The notes beneath the pieces are model-generated. The model was not told the origin of the DNA. It searched no databases and saw nothing but the letters and a program-made list of their open reading frames with translations. This document shows positions 7,734 through 16,551 of a stretch of 64,000 bases of DNA, one piece after another. Numbering within the stretch: position 1 is the first letter of the stretch; each line of letters begins with the position of its first letter. The stretch is taken from positions 2,604,001 through 2,668,000 of the forward strand of contig NZ_JADBEF010000001.1 of assembly GCF_014873535.1 (NCBI RefSeq), written 5' to 3'. The stretch is from Nonomuraea africana. Its GTDB lineage: Bacteria > Actinomycetota > Actinomycetes > Streptosporangiales > Streptosporangiaceae. Both the position numbers and the translations under genes were made by a program.

Positions 7734-8189
7734 TCACGCCAGGTCCAGCTCCCGGTTTCGGGCTGCTCCCGACCGGTCTACTTTCCGCGCTGCCACGATG
7801 ATGAGTGCCCCGGAGATGATCCCGGCGAAGAACGGGCTTGGCACAAGGAGGACGCCGCCCACCGCGCACCACGTCGCGAGGCCCCAGCCGATCCCGGCGG
7901 GCACGGCCACTTCGCGTCCAGCGAGGTGCCAGGTCAGGCAGCCCAGGAGAATCAGGGGCACGGAGAAGCTTCCCGGACCGGCCCAGAAGGTGACCGTGTT
8001 CTGCAGGGACTCCACCGTCGGAACGGCGCCCCCGCCTGTGAGCACGAGCGGGACGGCTGCCCATATCCCCCGATCCACCCAGCCGGCGATGTTTTCAAAG
8101 GCGACGAGCGCCAGCAAGGACAGGTGCCCTGTTCCCAGCACGAGCATGATCCCGCTCGCCCAGCGGAGCAGCCGCTTTCTGGAGTTCAT
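7734..8189 (-). CDS. Small integral membrane protein (DUF6463-like)
   Basis: 151 residues with four hydrophobic segments: about 8-32, 43-62, 75-95 and 102-130. The sequence resembles DUF6463-type membrane proteins; no enzymatic motif is visible. Its ATG overlaps the stop of the DUF2867 gene by ATGA (8186-8189), so both are translated from one message starting at the 8813-8871 operator. DoxX-like and DUF4345-like families are alternatives. Confidence 0.65.
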   Translation of the reverse strand: MNSRKRLLRWASGIMLVLGTGHLSLLALVAFENIAGWVDRGIWAAVPLVLTGGGAVPTVESLQNTVTFWAGPGSFSVPLILLGCLTWHLAGREVAVPAGIGWGLATWCAVGGVLLVPSPFFAGIISGALIIVAARKVDRSGAARNRELDLA

Positions 8190-8821
8190 CGTGACTTCCC
8201 TTCTTCGTACGCCGCCGCCGCATGGTGGCGGTCGCGCCAGGCTTGTTCCCATCGCCGGGTCAGGGCTGGGTAGACGATGAGGTAGCGGAAAGGCGCGATG
8301 GCGGCCATGTAGAGCCGTCCGAACCGGCCGTTGGGCTTGACGAGGACGGCCATCCGTAGCTCGTAGTCGCCGTTCGCCCCTTGAATCCAGCCGAGGTGCA
8401 TCACGGTGTGCACGGTCTTGTTCGCGAGCTCGCGTGCGGACTCCATGTCGAGCTCGTAGACCGCTTTGAGGGGCATGCTCTCGTGGTCGGTGCCGCGGGG
8501 AGCGTCGCGGACGTCGCCGGGCAGGCGGTCGCGGAGTGAGGCGACCCGCGCTCCGACGCCCGCTGATGGTTTGTCCCAGCCGAGGAGTGCGCCGAGCTTC
8601 CACCGAATGGCGAACAAGGACCTGACCAGCCGGGGCTGTTTTTCGAGTCCGCCGGTGGCTTGCATCGCTGCGAGCATCGTCGGGAAGTCGTCAGGTCCGG
8701 CTCCCGGAGTGCGGAACGACCACACGTCCTCGACCGAGAAGTCACTCGTGAATTCGTGGATGCGCCACGGCTGCTCGGTGTGGGTGGCCTCTGCGAGTCG
8801 TGGCAAGGTTCGGCCTCTCAT
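8186..8821 (-). CDS. DUF2867 domain-containing protein
   Basis: 211 residues. DUF2867 proteins are SRPBCC-like single-domain proteins of unknown function; the hallmarks WRIHEFTSDFSVEDVWSF near the N-terminus and YELDMESARELANKTVHTVM with NGRFGRLYMAAIAPFRYLIV near the C-terminus are present. The ATG at 8821 lies within the palindrome and directly after its TATAAA box, so if that is the -10, translation more likely begins at the TTG at 8806 (7 bases after GAGAGG). First gene of a two-gene operon, divergent from the TetR gene. Confidence 0.8.
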   Translation of the reverse strand: MRGRTLPRLAEATHTEQPWRIHEFTSDFSVEDVWSFRTPGAGPDDFPTMLAAMQATGGLEKQPRLVRSLFAIRWKLGALLGWDKPSAGVGARVASLRDRLPGDVRDAPRGTDHESMPLKAVYELDMESARELANKTVHTVMHLGWIQGANGDYELRMAVLVKPNGRFGRLYMAAIAPFRYLIVYPALTRRWEQAWRDRHHAAAAYEEGKSR

Positions 8822-8871
8822 TTATACGTTACCGTACATTACGTGTGTACGGTAACGTATAAATGAGAGGC
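8813..8871. promoter_or_regulatory. 59-bp perfect palindrome: divergent operator/promoter
   Basis: Two 26-base arms (8813-8838 and 8846-8871) are exact reverse complements around the 7-base spacer TTACGTG. Each arm contains, reading outward, TACGGTAACG, a TATAAA box and ATGAGAGG, so -10 element and Shine-Dalgarno-like GAGAGG are mirrored for both directions. It lies between the DUF2867/DUF6463 operon and the TetR gene, and is very probably the TetR operator; binding would cover both -10 regions. Confidence 0.85.
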
Positions 8872-8899
8872 GATCAATGGAGGTGGCCAGATTCCCGCC

Positions 8900-9448
8900 G
8901 TGGCCCGCACAACACGAGCCCGCTGGATAGAGGCGGGCCTCGAAGCCCTCGCCGAGGGAGGACCCGACGCGGTCCGCGTCGAGACGCTCGCCACCAAGCT
9001 CGGCGTGACGAAGGGCGGGTTCTACGGGTACTTCGATGGGCGTCCCGCGTTGCTCACGGAGATGCTCGACGAGTGGGAACGCCGCTGCACCAGAGAGGTC
9101 CTCGCCCAGGTCGACGCTGAAGGCGGCGACGCCGCCGAGAGGATCAGGCGCGTCGGTCAACTGACCTTCTCAGAAGACCTTCACCGGATTGATCTCGCGG
9201 TCCGGGCCTGGGCCCACCACGACCAGTCCGTCGCGGCGCGCCTGCGGCGTATCGACAACGAGCGCATGGACTTCCTGCGGAAGATGTTCGGCGCCTTCAT
9301 CACCGACCCCGACGAGATCGAGGCCCGCAGCACCCTGGCGTTCGCGCTCGCGATCGGCCGCCACTTCATCGTCGCGGACCACCCTGGGTACACCAAACGC
9401 GAAGCCATCCACCTTGCCGGAGAACACCTCTTGCGCCCGCCACGGTGA
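8900..9448 (+). CDS. TetR-family regulator
   Basis: 182 residues. The start VARTTRARWIEAGLEALAEG is a TetR helix 1, followed by the helix-turn-helix VETLATKLGVTKGGFYGYFD. The rest is a helical ligand domain without recognisable specificity. Start is GTG at 8900; GGAGG lies 16 bases upstream, farther than usual. A 17-codon upstream reading frame beginning at ATG 8877 (6 bases after the palindrome's GAGAGG) ends at 8930, past this start, so coupled translation is possible. Expected to repress both itself and the DUF2867 operon through the palindrome. Confidence 0.88.
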   Translation: MARTTRARWIEAGLEALAEGGPDAVRVETLATKLGVTKGGFYGYFDGRPALLTEMLDEWERRCTREVLAQVDAEGGDAAERIRRVGQLTFSEDLHRIDLAVRAWAHHDQSVAARLRRIDNERMDFLRKMFGAFITDPDEIEARSTLAFALAIGRHFIVADHPGYTKREAIHLAGEHLLRPPR

Positions 9449-10084
9449 ACGCCCGGTTCGCGCCTCATCGCCATCATCCAGGGGCGTCCCCAAGATGCGT
9501 TTTCACCACGGGTGTACTCAAGTACAGGTGACGGGGACAGCTCTCGCGCCGCTTCCATCCTGACGACCGAGTCGCACCTGCCGCCAAGGGCAGGACCGTG
9601 CGCCCGAGTGCGCCACCGGCGGCACCGCGTACCACCCCTCCAATTGATCTGGCCCTCGCTCGGGTCGGTGCGCTGAGACCCAGGGGTCGGACGGGGTCGC
9701 CGGCACCCACCTCACCTGAGGGGGTCGAAGGACCGCCGTCATCACCGCATTCCTTCGGGGCAAGGCGGCACCCCTGCGGAAACTACCCGACCCGTGCCGA
9801 CATCCCCACCTTCCTTCGTGACCACAGATGACGGCGACACCCGACGGCGATCCGCGAGGGGGCGGCATTCTCCCTCCGTTCGGGGCTCATGACAGATTTC
9901 TTGTCGGCACCCCACCTTGGTGGCCTCGGCGGTCGTTCTCGACGGGGTGCGGGCGGTCTCGGCGGCCGAGGACCGGCAGTGATGACGCCGATCCTCGGCG
10001 AGCCCCCACGACGAGGCGCACCTGCGGCCCCGGGCGGCAGGGAGCACGCCTGCCGGATCCGGTGGTGTGGGCTCTGCGGGTCGG
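9449..10084. other. Gene-free stretch
   Basis: 636 bases between the TetR gene and the MarR gene. I find no reading frame with family similarity. A short RADIPTFLRDHR string (about 9796-9831, plus) faintly resembles the XRE N-termini seen elsewhere in the window but is too short to call. Confidence 0.45.
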
Positions 10085-10555
10085 TCAGTGGGCGGCGCTG
10101 GTGTCCTGGCGGGGGAGGGGAAGGTCGGCGGCGATGGCGGCGATCTTCGTGGTGATGTCGGCCAGGGAGCGCAGGGAGTCGATGTCGAGGCGCTCCATGA
10201 TGCGGCGGTAGTTGCGCAGTCCGGCGTCGTTGATGTCCTCGACGAGGGCGCGGCCGGCGTCGGTGAGCTGGACGCGCCGTACGCGCCGGTCGTGGGGGTC
10301 TTCGTGGCGGGTGACGAGGCCCTGGGCGACGAGGCGGTCGACGATGCCGGTGACGGTGCCGAGGCCGACGCCGAGATTGCCGGCGAGGTCCTGCCCTGAG
10401 GCCGAGCCCGCGCAGGACAGGAGGATGACGACTTTGAGCTGGCGCATGGTGAGGTTGGAGTCGAACAGGGGGGAGCGGTCGTGCGCCAGGAGGCGCCCGA
10501 GGCCGCGCTGGGTCTCGCTGATCTGACGGATCAGGGCTTCACGTTCGTCGTCCAC
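10085..10555 (-). CDS. MarR-family regulator
   Basis: 156 residues. The winged helix is clear: LTMRQLKVVILLSCAGSASG, DLAGNLGVGLGTVTGIVDRL, the wing DPHDRRVRRVQLTDAGRAL. The GTG at 10555 follows AGAGG by 5-6 bases; the longer upstream extension lacks family similarity. Divergent from the RND pump gene, with 116 bases between, so it most likely represses the pump and itself and is released by a pump substrate. Confidence 0.88.
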   Translation of the reverse strand: MDDEREALIRQISETQRGLGRLLAHDRSPLFDSNLTMRQLKVVILLSCAGSASGQDLAGNLGVGLGTVTGIVDRLVAQGLVTRHEDPHDRRVRRVQLTDAGRALVEDINDAGLRNYRRIMERLDIDSLRSLADITTKIAAIAADLPLPRQDTSAAH

Positions 10556-10609
10556 TCTCACCTCTCGCTTCCTGAGAAGGTTATCAGGAACGACACAAGC
10601 GGTTAAATA

Positions 10610-10624
10610 TTCGCTCAAGGCGAA
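10610..10624. promoter_or_regulatory. Candidate MarR operator
   Basis: TTCGC-TCAAG-GCGAA, a perfect 5-base inverted repeat, in the gap between the MarR gene and the RND gene; a further GCGAATTC half-site follows at about 10638-10645. The position 48 bases upstream of the pump ATG suits repression. Confidence 0.45.
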
Positions 10625-10671
10625 GTGTTAGTCTGAGGCGAATTCTTTGCCGCTGACACCGTGAGGACCGG

Positions 10672-13600
10672 ATGACTGCTCTGGCCCGGCTGAGCCTCGC
10701 CAACCGAAGTCTCGTCATATTGGTGGCGATCGTGTTGAGCGCGTTCGGCGCCTTCACCATTCCGCAGCTCAAGCAGCAGTTGCTGCCGTCGCTGTCGTTT
10801 CCCGGCGCGTTCGTCGTCGCGCCCTATCCCGGTGCGTCGCCGGAGATCGTGGAGGATCTGGTCACCAAGCCGATCGAGGACTCGTTCGCGAGTGTCGACG
10901 GCCTGGAGGAGATGACCTCGACGTCGAAGGAGGGTCTGGCGCAGGTGCAGGTCGCCTTCGCCTACGGCACCGACATCGACGACTCGCTGGCCAAGATGCA
11001 GCAGGCGATCAGCCGTATCCAGCTGCCGGACGGGGTCGATCCGCAGGTGGTGGCGGGCAACACCGACGACATCCCGGTGCTGGTCCTGGCGGTGGGCGAC
11101 GGCGGTGACGAGCGGGCGATGGCCGACCGGCTGCGCCGCGTCATGGTGCCGCAGCTGCAGGGCATCGAGGGTGTGCGAGAGGCGGAGGTCACCGGCGCCA
11201 GGGACGAAGAGGTGGTGATCACGCCGGACGCCAAGAAGATGGCGAAGAAGGGCGTGTCGCCGGCGCAGATCCCCGAGGTGCTGAAGGCGAACGGCACGCC
11301 GATCCCGGCCGGCACGCTGTCCGAGGACGGCAGGTCGCTGACGGTTCAGGTGGGCGCGCGGGTCGATTCGATCGAGGCGTTGAAGGACCTGTACCTGACG
11401 CCGGTCGCGCAGCAGGCTCCCCCGCAGGCACAGCCCCAGCAAGCACAGCCCCAGCAAGCACAGCAGCCGGGAAGGAGCGCGGAGGCGCCGCCCGGGACGC
11501 AGCAGGGTCAGCCGGGTCAGCAGCCGCAGGCCGTGCCGACGGCGGCGCCGAAGCCGCCCAAGCCGGTCAAGCTGGGCGAGGTGGCGAAGGTCGAGCGGCG
11601 CAAGGCCGAGGCCACGACGTTGACGCGGACCAATGGTGAGCCGAGCCTGGGCGTGTCGGTGACGATGACGCCGGACGGCAACGCGGTGAGCATCTCGCAT
11701 GCCGTACGGGACAGCCTGCCGAAGCTGGAGGCGGCACTCGGTGGCGCGGCGGTGACGGTGATCTTCGATCAGGCGCCGTACGTGGAGCGCTCGATCGAGT
11801 CGCTGACGACGGAGGGCCTGCTGGGTCTGGCGTTCGCCGTACTGGTGATCTTGGTTTTCCTGCTGTCGGTGCGCTCGACGCTGGTGACGGCGGTGTCGAT
11901 CCCGCTGTCGGTGGTGATCGCGCTGATCGCGTTGTGGGCGGGGGACTACTCGCTGAACATGCTGACGCTGGGCGCGTTGACGATCGCGGTGGGCCGGGTG
12001 GTCGACGACTCGATCGTGGTGCTGGAGAACATCAAACGGCATCTGGGGTACGGCGAGCCGAAGCGGACGGCGGTGACCGCGGCGGTGCGTGAGGTGTCGG
12101 GCGCGGTGACGGCCTCGACGCTGACGACGGTGGCGGTGTTCGCGCCGATCGCGTTCGTGGGTGGCATGGTGGGTGAGCTGTTCGCGCCGTTCGCGATCAC
12201 GGTGACGGTGGCGTTGCTGGCGTCGCTGCTGGTGTCGCTGACGGTGATCCCGGTGTTGGCGTACTGGTTCCTGAAGGCGCCGGTGCTGGAGCCGGAGCAG
12301 GCGCGGGCGGTCAGGGAGGCGGCCGAGGCGAAGGAGCTGCGCAGCCCGCTGCAGCGGATGTACCTGCCGGTGCTGCGGTTCGCCACGCGTCGCCGGCTGG
12401 TCACGGTGCTGATCGGTGTGGTGGTCTTCGCCGCGACGATGGGTCTGGCGGGCCGGTTGGAGACGAACTTCATCGACTCCTCCGGGCAGGACACGATCTC
12501 GGTGAGTCAGCGGATGCCGGTGGGCACGGATCTGGCCGCCACCGACGCGGCCGCCAAGAAGGTGGAGCGGGTGCTGGCCGGGCTGGAGGGCGTGCGGTCC
12601 TACCAGGTCAACGTCGGCGGCGGCAACGCGATGATGGGCGGCACGGGGGGCGGCGCCGATCGGGTGTCGTACTCGGTGACGGCCGAGGAGGGCGCGGACA
12701 CGGCGGCGCTGGAGGAGCGGCTGCGGTCCGAACTGAAGGGCCTGTCGGGCGTGGGTGAGGTGACGGTCGGCGGTCAGGGCGGCGGCGGTTTCGCCTCCGA
12801 CTCGATCGACGTGATCGTTCAGGCGTCGGACGCCGACACGCTGGGCCGGGCGGCCGAGCAGGTGAAGGCGGCGATGGGTGAGCTGCCGCAGCTGCGGGAC
12901 GTGTCGTCCAACCTGGAGGGCAGCGCGCCGCGCATCGAGGTGGTGGTCGACAGGAAGAAGGCGGCGGAGAAGGGGGTCACCGAGGCGCAGGTCGGGCAGG
13001 CGGTGGCGCAGGCCTTCCGCGGCGCGCCGCTGGGCCAGCTGACCCTGGACGGCATCGCCGGCGATCTGATCCTGCGGGGCGGTGACGCGCCGGCGGATGT
13101 GGAGGAGGTCGAGGACCTCAAGGTCGGGCCGGTGAAGGTGTCGCAGGTGGCGACGGTGTCGCAGGTGGACGGGCCGACGCAGATCACCAGGATCGACGGT
13201 GAGCGGTCGGCGACGGTGTCGGCCAAGGCGGCGGCCAGCGACCTGGGCAGTGTGACGCAGACGCTGACGACGAAGCTGAAGGCGCTGGCGCTGCCGGCGG
13301 GCGCCTCGTACACGATCGGCGGGGTGTCTGCCGATCAGGCCGACGCGTTCGCCGACCTGGGCCTGGCGATGCTGGCGGCGATCGCGATCGTCTTCATGAT
13401 CATGGTGGCGGCGTTCAGGAGTTTCGTGCAGCCGCTGATCCTGCTGGTGTCGGTGCCGTTCGCGGCGACGGGCGCGATCGGGCTGCTGCTGGCGACGGGG
13501 ACGCCGATGGGTGTGCCCGCGCTGATCGGCATGCTGATGCTGATCGGCATCGTGGTGACGAACGCGATCGTGCTGATCGATCTGATCAACCAGTACCGCG

Positions 13601-13905
13601 ACCAGGGCATGGGCGTGGTGGAGGCGGTCATCGAGGGTGGCAGGCGCAGGTTGCGGCCGATCCTGATGACGGCGGTGGCGACGATCTGCGCGCTGACGCC
13701 GATGGCGCTGGGGGTGACGGGCGCCGGCGGGTTCATCTCGCAGCCGCTGGCGATCGTGGTGATCGGCGGTCTGATCTCCTCCACATTGCTGACGCTGGTG
13801 CTGGTGCCGACGCTGTACACGATGGTGGAGCGGACCAAGGAGCGGCTGCGCCGTACGCCCGCCGCGTCCTCGCCCGCCCAGGAGAAGGTCGGCGCTCCGG
13901 CCTAG
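10672..13905 (+). CDS. RND-superfamily efflux pump (HAE1/AcrB-like) with Pro/Gln-rich insert
   Basis: 1077 residues, a proton-driven multidrug exporter of the hydrophobe/amphiphile RND group. It starts LANRSLVILVAIVLSAFGAF (TM1), has the two large extracytoplasmic loops and two six-helix bundles. The proton-relay Asp pair is in GRVVDDSIVVLEN (TM4). No membrane-fusion or outer-membrane partner gene is nearby, as expected for a Gram-positive pump of the SwrC kind. Residues about 246-300 are a Pro/Gln/Ala-rich insert encoded partly by tandem 15-base repeats (about 11430-11460), which AcrB lacks. GAGG precedes the ATG by 6 bases. Confidence 0.9.
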   Translation: MTALARLSLANRSLVILVAIVLSAFGAFTIPQLKQQLLPSLSFPGAFVVAPYPGASPEIVEDLVTKPIEDSFASVDGLEEMTSTSKEGLAQVQVAFAYGTDIDDSLAKMQQAISRIQLPDGVDPQVVAGNTDDIPVLVLAVGDGGDERAMADRLRRVMVPQLQGIEGVREAEVTGARDEEVVITPDAKKMAKKGVSPAQIPEVLKANGTPIPAGTLSEDGRSLTVQVGARVDSIEALKDLYLTPVAQQAPPQAQPQQAQPQQAQQPGRSAEAPPGTQQGQPGQQPQAVPTAAPKPPKPVKLGEVAKVERRKAEATTLTRTNGEPSLGVSVTMTPDGNAVSISHAVRDSLPKLEAALGGAAVTVIFDQAPYVERSIESLTTEGLLGLAFAVLVILVFLLSVRSTLVTAVSIPLSVVIALIALWAGDYSLNMLTLGALTIAVGRVVDDSIVVLENIKRHLGYGEPKRTAVTAAVREVSGAVTASTLTTVAVFAPIAFVGGMVGELFAPFAITVTVALLASLLVSLTVIPVLAYWFLKAPVLEPEQARAVREAAEAKELRSPLQRMYLPVLRFATRRRLVTVLIGVVVFAATMGLAGRLETNFIDSSGQDTISVSQRMPVGTDLAATDAAAKKVERVLAGLEGVRSYQVNVGGGNAMMGGTGGGADRVSYSVTAEEGADTAALEERLRSELKGLSGVGEVTVGGQGGGGFASDSIDVIVQASDADTLGRAAEQVKAAMGELPQLRDVSSNLEGSAPRIEVVVDRKKAAEKGVTEAQVGQAVAQAFRGAPLGQLTLDGIAGDLILRGGDAPADVEEVEDLKVGPVKVSQVATVSQVDGPTQITRIDGERSATVSAKAAASDLGSVTQTLTTKLKALALPAGASYTIGGVSADQADAFADLGLAMLAAIAIVFMIMVAAFRSFVQPLILLVSVPFAATGAIGLLLATGTPMGVPALIGMLMLIGIVVTNAIVLIDLINQYRDQGMGVVEAVIEGGRRRLRPILMTAVATICALTPMALGVTGAGGFISQPLAIVVIGGLISSTLLTLVLVPTLYTMVERTKERLRRTPAASSPAQEKVGAPA

Positions 13906-13906
13906 A

Positions 13907-13944
13907 CACGTGAAAGGGGGGGCGCCTCGCCCCCCTTTCACGTG
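13907..13944. terminator. Hairpin between RND gene and purB
   Basis: CACGTGAAAGGGGGG (13907-13921) and CCCCCCTTTCACGTG (13930-13944) are exact 15-base complements with an 8-base loop. It starts 2 bases after the RND stop codon and has no T-tract, as is usual in actinomycetes. It also overlaps the region where the purB -35 would lie. Confidence 0.8.
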
Positions 13945-13961
13945 CGCGGGGGCGGGCCCCA

Positions 13962-13967
13962 TACACT
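13962..13967 (+). promoter_or_regulatory. -10 box of a probably leaderless purB message
   Basis: TACACT ends 8 bases before the purB GTG (13976), the spacing expected when transcription starts at or next to the start codon. There is no Shine-Dalgarno sequence. The same TACACT box precedes the GTG at 56570. Confidence 0.55.
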
Positions 13968-13975
13968 GGGGCAAC

Positions 13976-15406
13976 GTGACGTCCAAGCCGCTGATCCCCA
14001 ATGTCCTGGCCGCCCGCTACGCCTCCGGTGAGCTGGCCCGCCTGTGGTCTCCCGAGTACAAGGTGGTCGCCGAGCGGCGGCTGTGGCTGGCGGTGCTGAG
14101 GGCGCAGGCGCAGCTGGGCGTCGCGGTGCCGCAGCAGGCTATCGACGACTACGAGAAGGTCGTCGAGCAGGTCGATCTGGCCTCGATCGCCGAGCGGGAG
14201 CGCATCAGCAGGCACGATGTGAAGGCGCGCATCGAGGAGTTCAACGCGCTGGCCGGGCACGAGCACGTGCACAAGGGCATGACCTCGCGTGACCTGACGG
14301 AGAACGTCGAGCAGCTGCAGATCCGCGACAGCCTGCTGCTGGTGCGCGATCGGGCGGTGGCGTTGCTGGCGCGGCTGGCGTCGCTGGCCGAGGAGCACGA
14401 GGCGACGGTGCTGGCAGGCCGTTCGCACAATGTGGCCGCGCAGGCCACGACGCTGGGCAAGCGGTTCGCCGGCGCCGCCGATGAGCTGCTGGTGGCCTTC
14501 GCGCGGCTGGAGGAGCTGATCGGCCGGTATCCGCTGCGGGGCATCAAGGGGCCGGTCGGCACCGCGCAGGACATGCTCGACCTGCTGGGCGGCGACCGGG
14601 AGAAGCTTGCGGCGCTGGAGGAGCAGGTGGCCGCGCACCTGGGCTTCGAGCGGCGTTTCACCAGTGTCGGGCAGGTGTATCCGCGATCGCTGGACTTCGA
14701 GGTCGTCACGGCTTTGGTGCAGCTGGCGGCGGCGCCGAGCTCGCTGGCCAAGACGATCAGGCTGATGGCCGGGCACGAGCTGGTGACCGAGGGGTTCAAG
14801 GAGGGTCAGGTCGGCTCGTCGGCGATGCCGCACAAGATGAACACCCGCTCGTGCGAGCGGGTCAACGGGCTGACGGTGATCCTGCGCGGGTACGCCTCGA
14901 TGGCGGGCGAGCTGGCGGGCGACCAGTGGAACGAGGGCGACGTGTCGTGCTCGGTGGTGCGCAGGGTGGCGCTGCCTGACGCGTTCTTCGCCTTCGACGG
15001 GCTGGTGGAGACGATGCTGACGGTGCTGGCCGAGTTCGGCGCCTTCCCCGCGGTCATCTCCGCCGAGCTGGACCGTTACCTGCCGTTCCTGGGCACGACC
15101 AAGATGCTGATGGCGGCGGTGCGGGCGGGGATGGGCCGCGAGCAGGCGCACGAGCTGATCAAGGAGCACGCGGTGGCGTCGGCGCTGGCGATGCGTTCGG
15201 AGGGTGCGCCCAACAGGCTGCTGGAGCGGCTGGGCGGCGACGAGCGTTTCCCGCTGGACCGGGCGCAGCTGGAGGCGTTGCTGGCCGACCGGGTCTCGTT
15301 CACGGGGGCGGCGGCCGATCAGGTGGAGGCGGTCTCGCAGCGGGTGGGTGAGATCGTGGCGCGCTACCCGCGGGCGGCCGGCTACGCTCCCGGCGCCATC
15401 CTCTGA
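13976..15406 (+). CDS. purB: Adenylosuccinate lyase
   Basis: 476 residues. PurB cleaves adenylosuccinate to AMP and fumarate and SAICAR to AICAR in purine synthesis; cytoplasmic homotetramer. The start MTSKPLIPNVLAARYASGEL (GTG-initiated) is the actinobacterial PurB start. The three superfamily regions are visible: SRHDVKARIEEF, AGRSHNVAAQATTLGKRFA (catalytic His) and the signature loop VGSSAMPHKMNTRSCERVNG (catalytic Ser). Length agrees with the family. A longer frame to 13910 runs through the hairpin and is rejected. It stands alone, apart from other pur genes. Confidence 0.95.
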   Translation: MTSKPLIPNVLAARYASGELARLWSPEYKVVAERRLWLAVLRAQAQLGVAVPQQAIDDYEKVVEQVDLASIAERERISRHDVKARIEEFNALAGHEHVHKGMTSRDLTENVEQLQIRDSLLLVRDRAVALLARLASLAEEHEATVLAGRSHNVAAQATTLGKRFAGAADELLVAFARLEELIGRYPLRGIKGPVGTAQDMLDLLGGDREKLAALEEQVAAHLGFERRFTSVGQVYPRSLDFEVVTALVQLAAAPSSLAKTIRLMAGHELVTEGFKEGQVGSSAMPHKMNTRSCERVNGLTVILRGYASMAGELAGDQWNEGDVSCSVVRRVALPDAFFAFDGLVETMLTVLAEFGAFPAVISAELDRYLPFLGTTKMLMAAVRAGMGREQAHELIKEHAVASALAMRSEGAPNRLLERLGGDERFPLDRAQLEALLADRVSFTGAAADQVEAVSQRVGEIVARYPRAAGYAPGAIL

Positions 15407-15664
15407 TTCGCGAGCCGACCTCGCCGCAGCAGGAGGCGGCCGCGTGCGGCGTTGCCCGAGTGCCGCGTGAGCGGTGGAGCGGCCGATCTTGAGGGAGCCA
15501 GGGGGATGCCACTGTGTCGGGCTTTTCGCTACCTGTGGGTGGGGCTGGACGACGACCGCCGTGGCTGGTCATCCAGGCCGCAAGTCGATCGGGCGGACCG
15601 ACGAGCAGCTCGTCGAACTCGCCGAGGCACCGATGATCCCGCGGCTGACCAGCGGGTCACGGTT

Positions 15665-16549
15665 TCAGTTGCCGTCGGCCGAGGTGAACGCCGCGGCGTG
15701 GTCGCGGACGAAGTCGGCGATGTCGCGCGGGGGGCGGCCGAGAAGGTCGGCCACCGTATCGGTGGTGAAGCCTCCCCAGCCGGAGACATACGCCTGCGCG
15801 TACTCCTCGAGCATGTCGACGATCCATTTCGGAACGCCGTAGCCGAGCAGTGTCTTGCGCTTGGCGTCGTCGCTGACCGGCAGGTACGTGATGGACCTGC
15901 CGAGAGCGAGACTCAAGTGGTCGGCGACCTCGTCGAACGTCAGCAGGCGCGGGCCGGAGAGGGTGTACGTCTGGCCGTGGTGGCGATCCGGGTCGTCGAG
16001 GAGCACGCGGGCAGCGCACTCGGCGATGTCGCGTACGTCGATCATGCCGATCCGCGCCGAGGCCATGTTCAGCGAGAACGTGCCGCTGGCGGCGAGGTCG
16101 CCCGCCTCGTTCAGCAGGTTCTGCATGAACCAGTGTGGACGCAGGATCGTCCAGCGCATGCCGCACCGCTCGGTCTCCCGGTCGGACAGCGCGTGCAGCC
16201 TGCCGCTGCGGTTCGGCGCGTCGTGTGCCGCGCCGATGGCGGACAAGCGCACGATGCGCTCCACACCGGCCTGGCGCGCGGCCCACACGGCGTTCATGCT
16301 GTTCTCAGGAGCGCGTGGGCCGTTCGGGGTGAGCAGCCACACGTCCTGTACGCCCTCGAAGGCGGGCGGCAGCGACCGAGCGTCGTCGAGGTCACCGACG
16401 AAGACCTCGGCGTTTCGCCTGCGCAGGCCGTCCGCATCGGACTCTTCGCGGACGAGAGCACGAAGGTCCACATCGGCCCCTTCCAGCGCATTCATCAGTG
16501 CGGTGGACACGGTTCCGGTGGCTCCCGTGATCAGCACGGTGCGTGACAT
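15665..16549 (-). CDS. NmrA-like NAD(P)-binding atypical SDR
   Basis: 294 residues beginning MSRTVLITGATGTVSTALMN: the TGATGxxG glycine motif of atypical SDRs. VDLRALVRE binds the adenosine ribose region, and RWTILRPHWFMQNLL is the conserved middle motif of NmrA/azoreductase-like proteins; the catalytic Tyr-x3-Lys of classical SDRs is absent, so it may be an NAD(P)H-dependent quinone reductase or a redox sensor. ATG at 16549 is 7 bases after GGAG; ATG at 16555 overlaps the EamA stop but lies too close to that site. Operon with the EamA gene. Confidence 0.85.
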   Translation of the reverse strand: MSRTVLITGATGTVSTALMNALEGADVDLRALVREESDADGLRRRNAEVFVGDLDDARSLPPAFEGVQDVWLLTPNGPRAPENSMNAVWAARQAGVERIVRLSAIGAAHDAPNRSGRLHALSDRETERCGMRWTILRPHWFMQNLLNEAGDLAASGTFSLNMASARIGMIDVRDIAECAARVLLDDPDRHHGQTYTLSGPRLLTFDEVADHLSLALGRSITYLPVSDDAKRKTLLGYGVPKWIVDMLEEYAQAYVSGWGGFTTDTVADLLGRPPRDIADFVRDHAAAFTSADGN

Positions 16550-16551
16550 GT

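Noticed and set aside
9796..9831. A third XRE N-terminal remnant (RADIPTFLRDHR).
   Set aside because: Only about a dozen residues, without the SRRAxxxPQQAG part; too short to separate from chance.
13910..13975. Longer purB start that adds 22 residues.
   Set aside because: It translates the hairpin at 13907-13944 and gives residues unlike any adenylosuccinate lyase; the GTG at 13976 gives the normal start behind a -10 box.
10615..14001. Very long minus-strand open frame of over 1100 codons opposite the RND pump gene.
   Set aside because: It is rich in Arg/His with no domain pattern; a mirror frame of GC-rich coding sequence.
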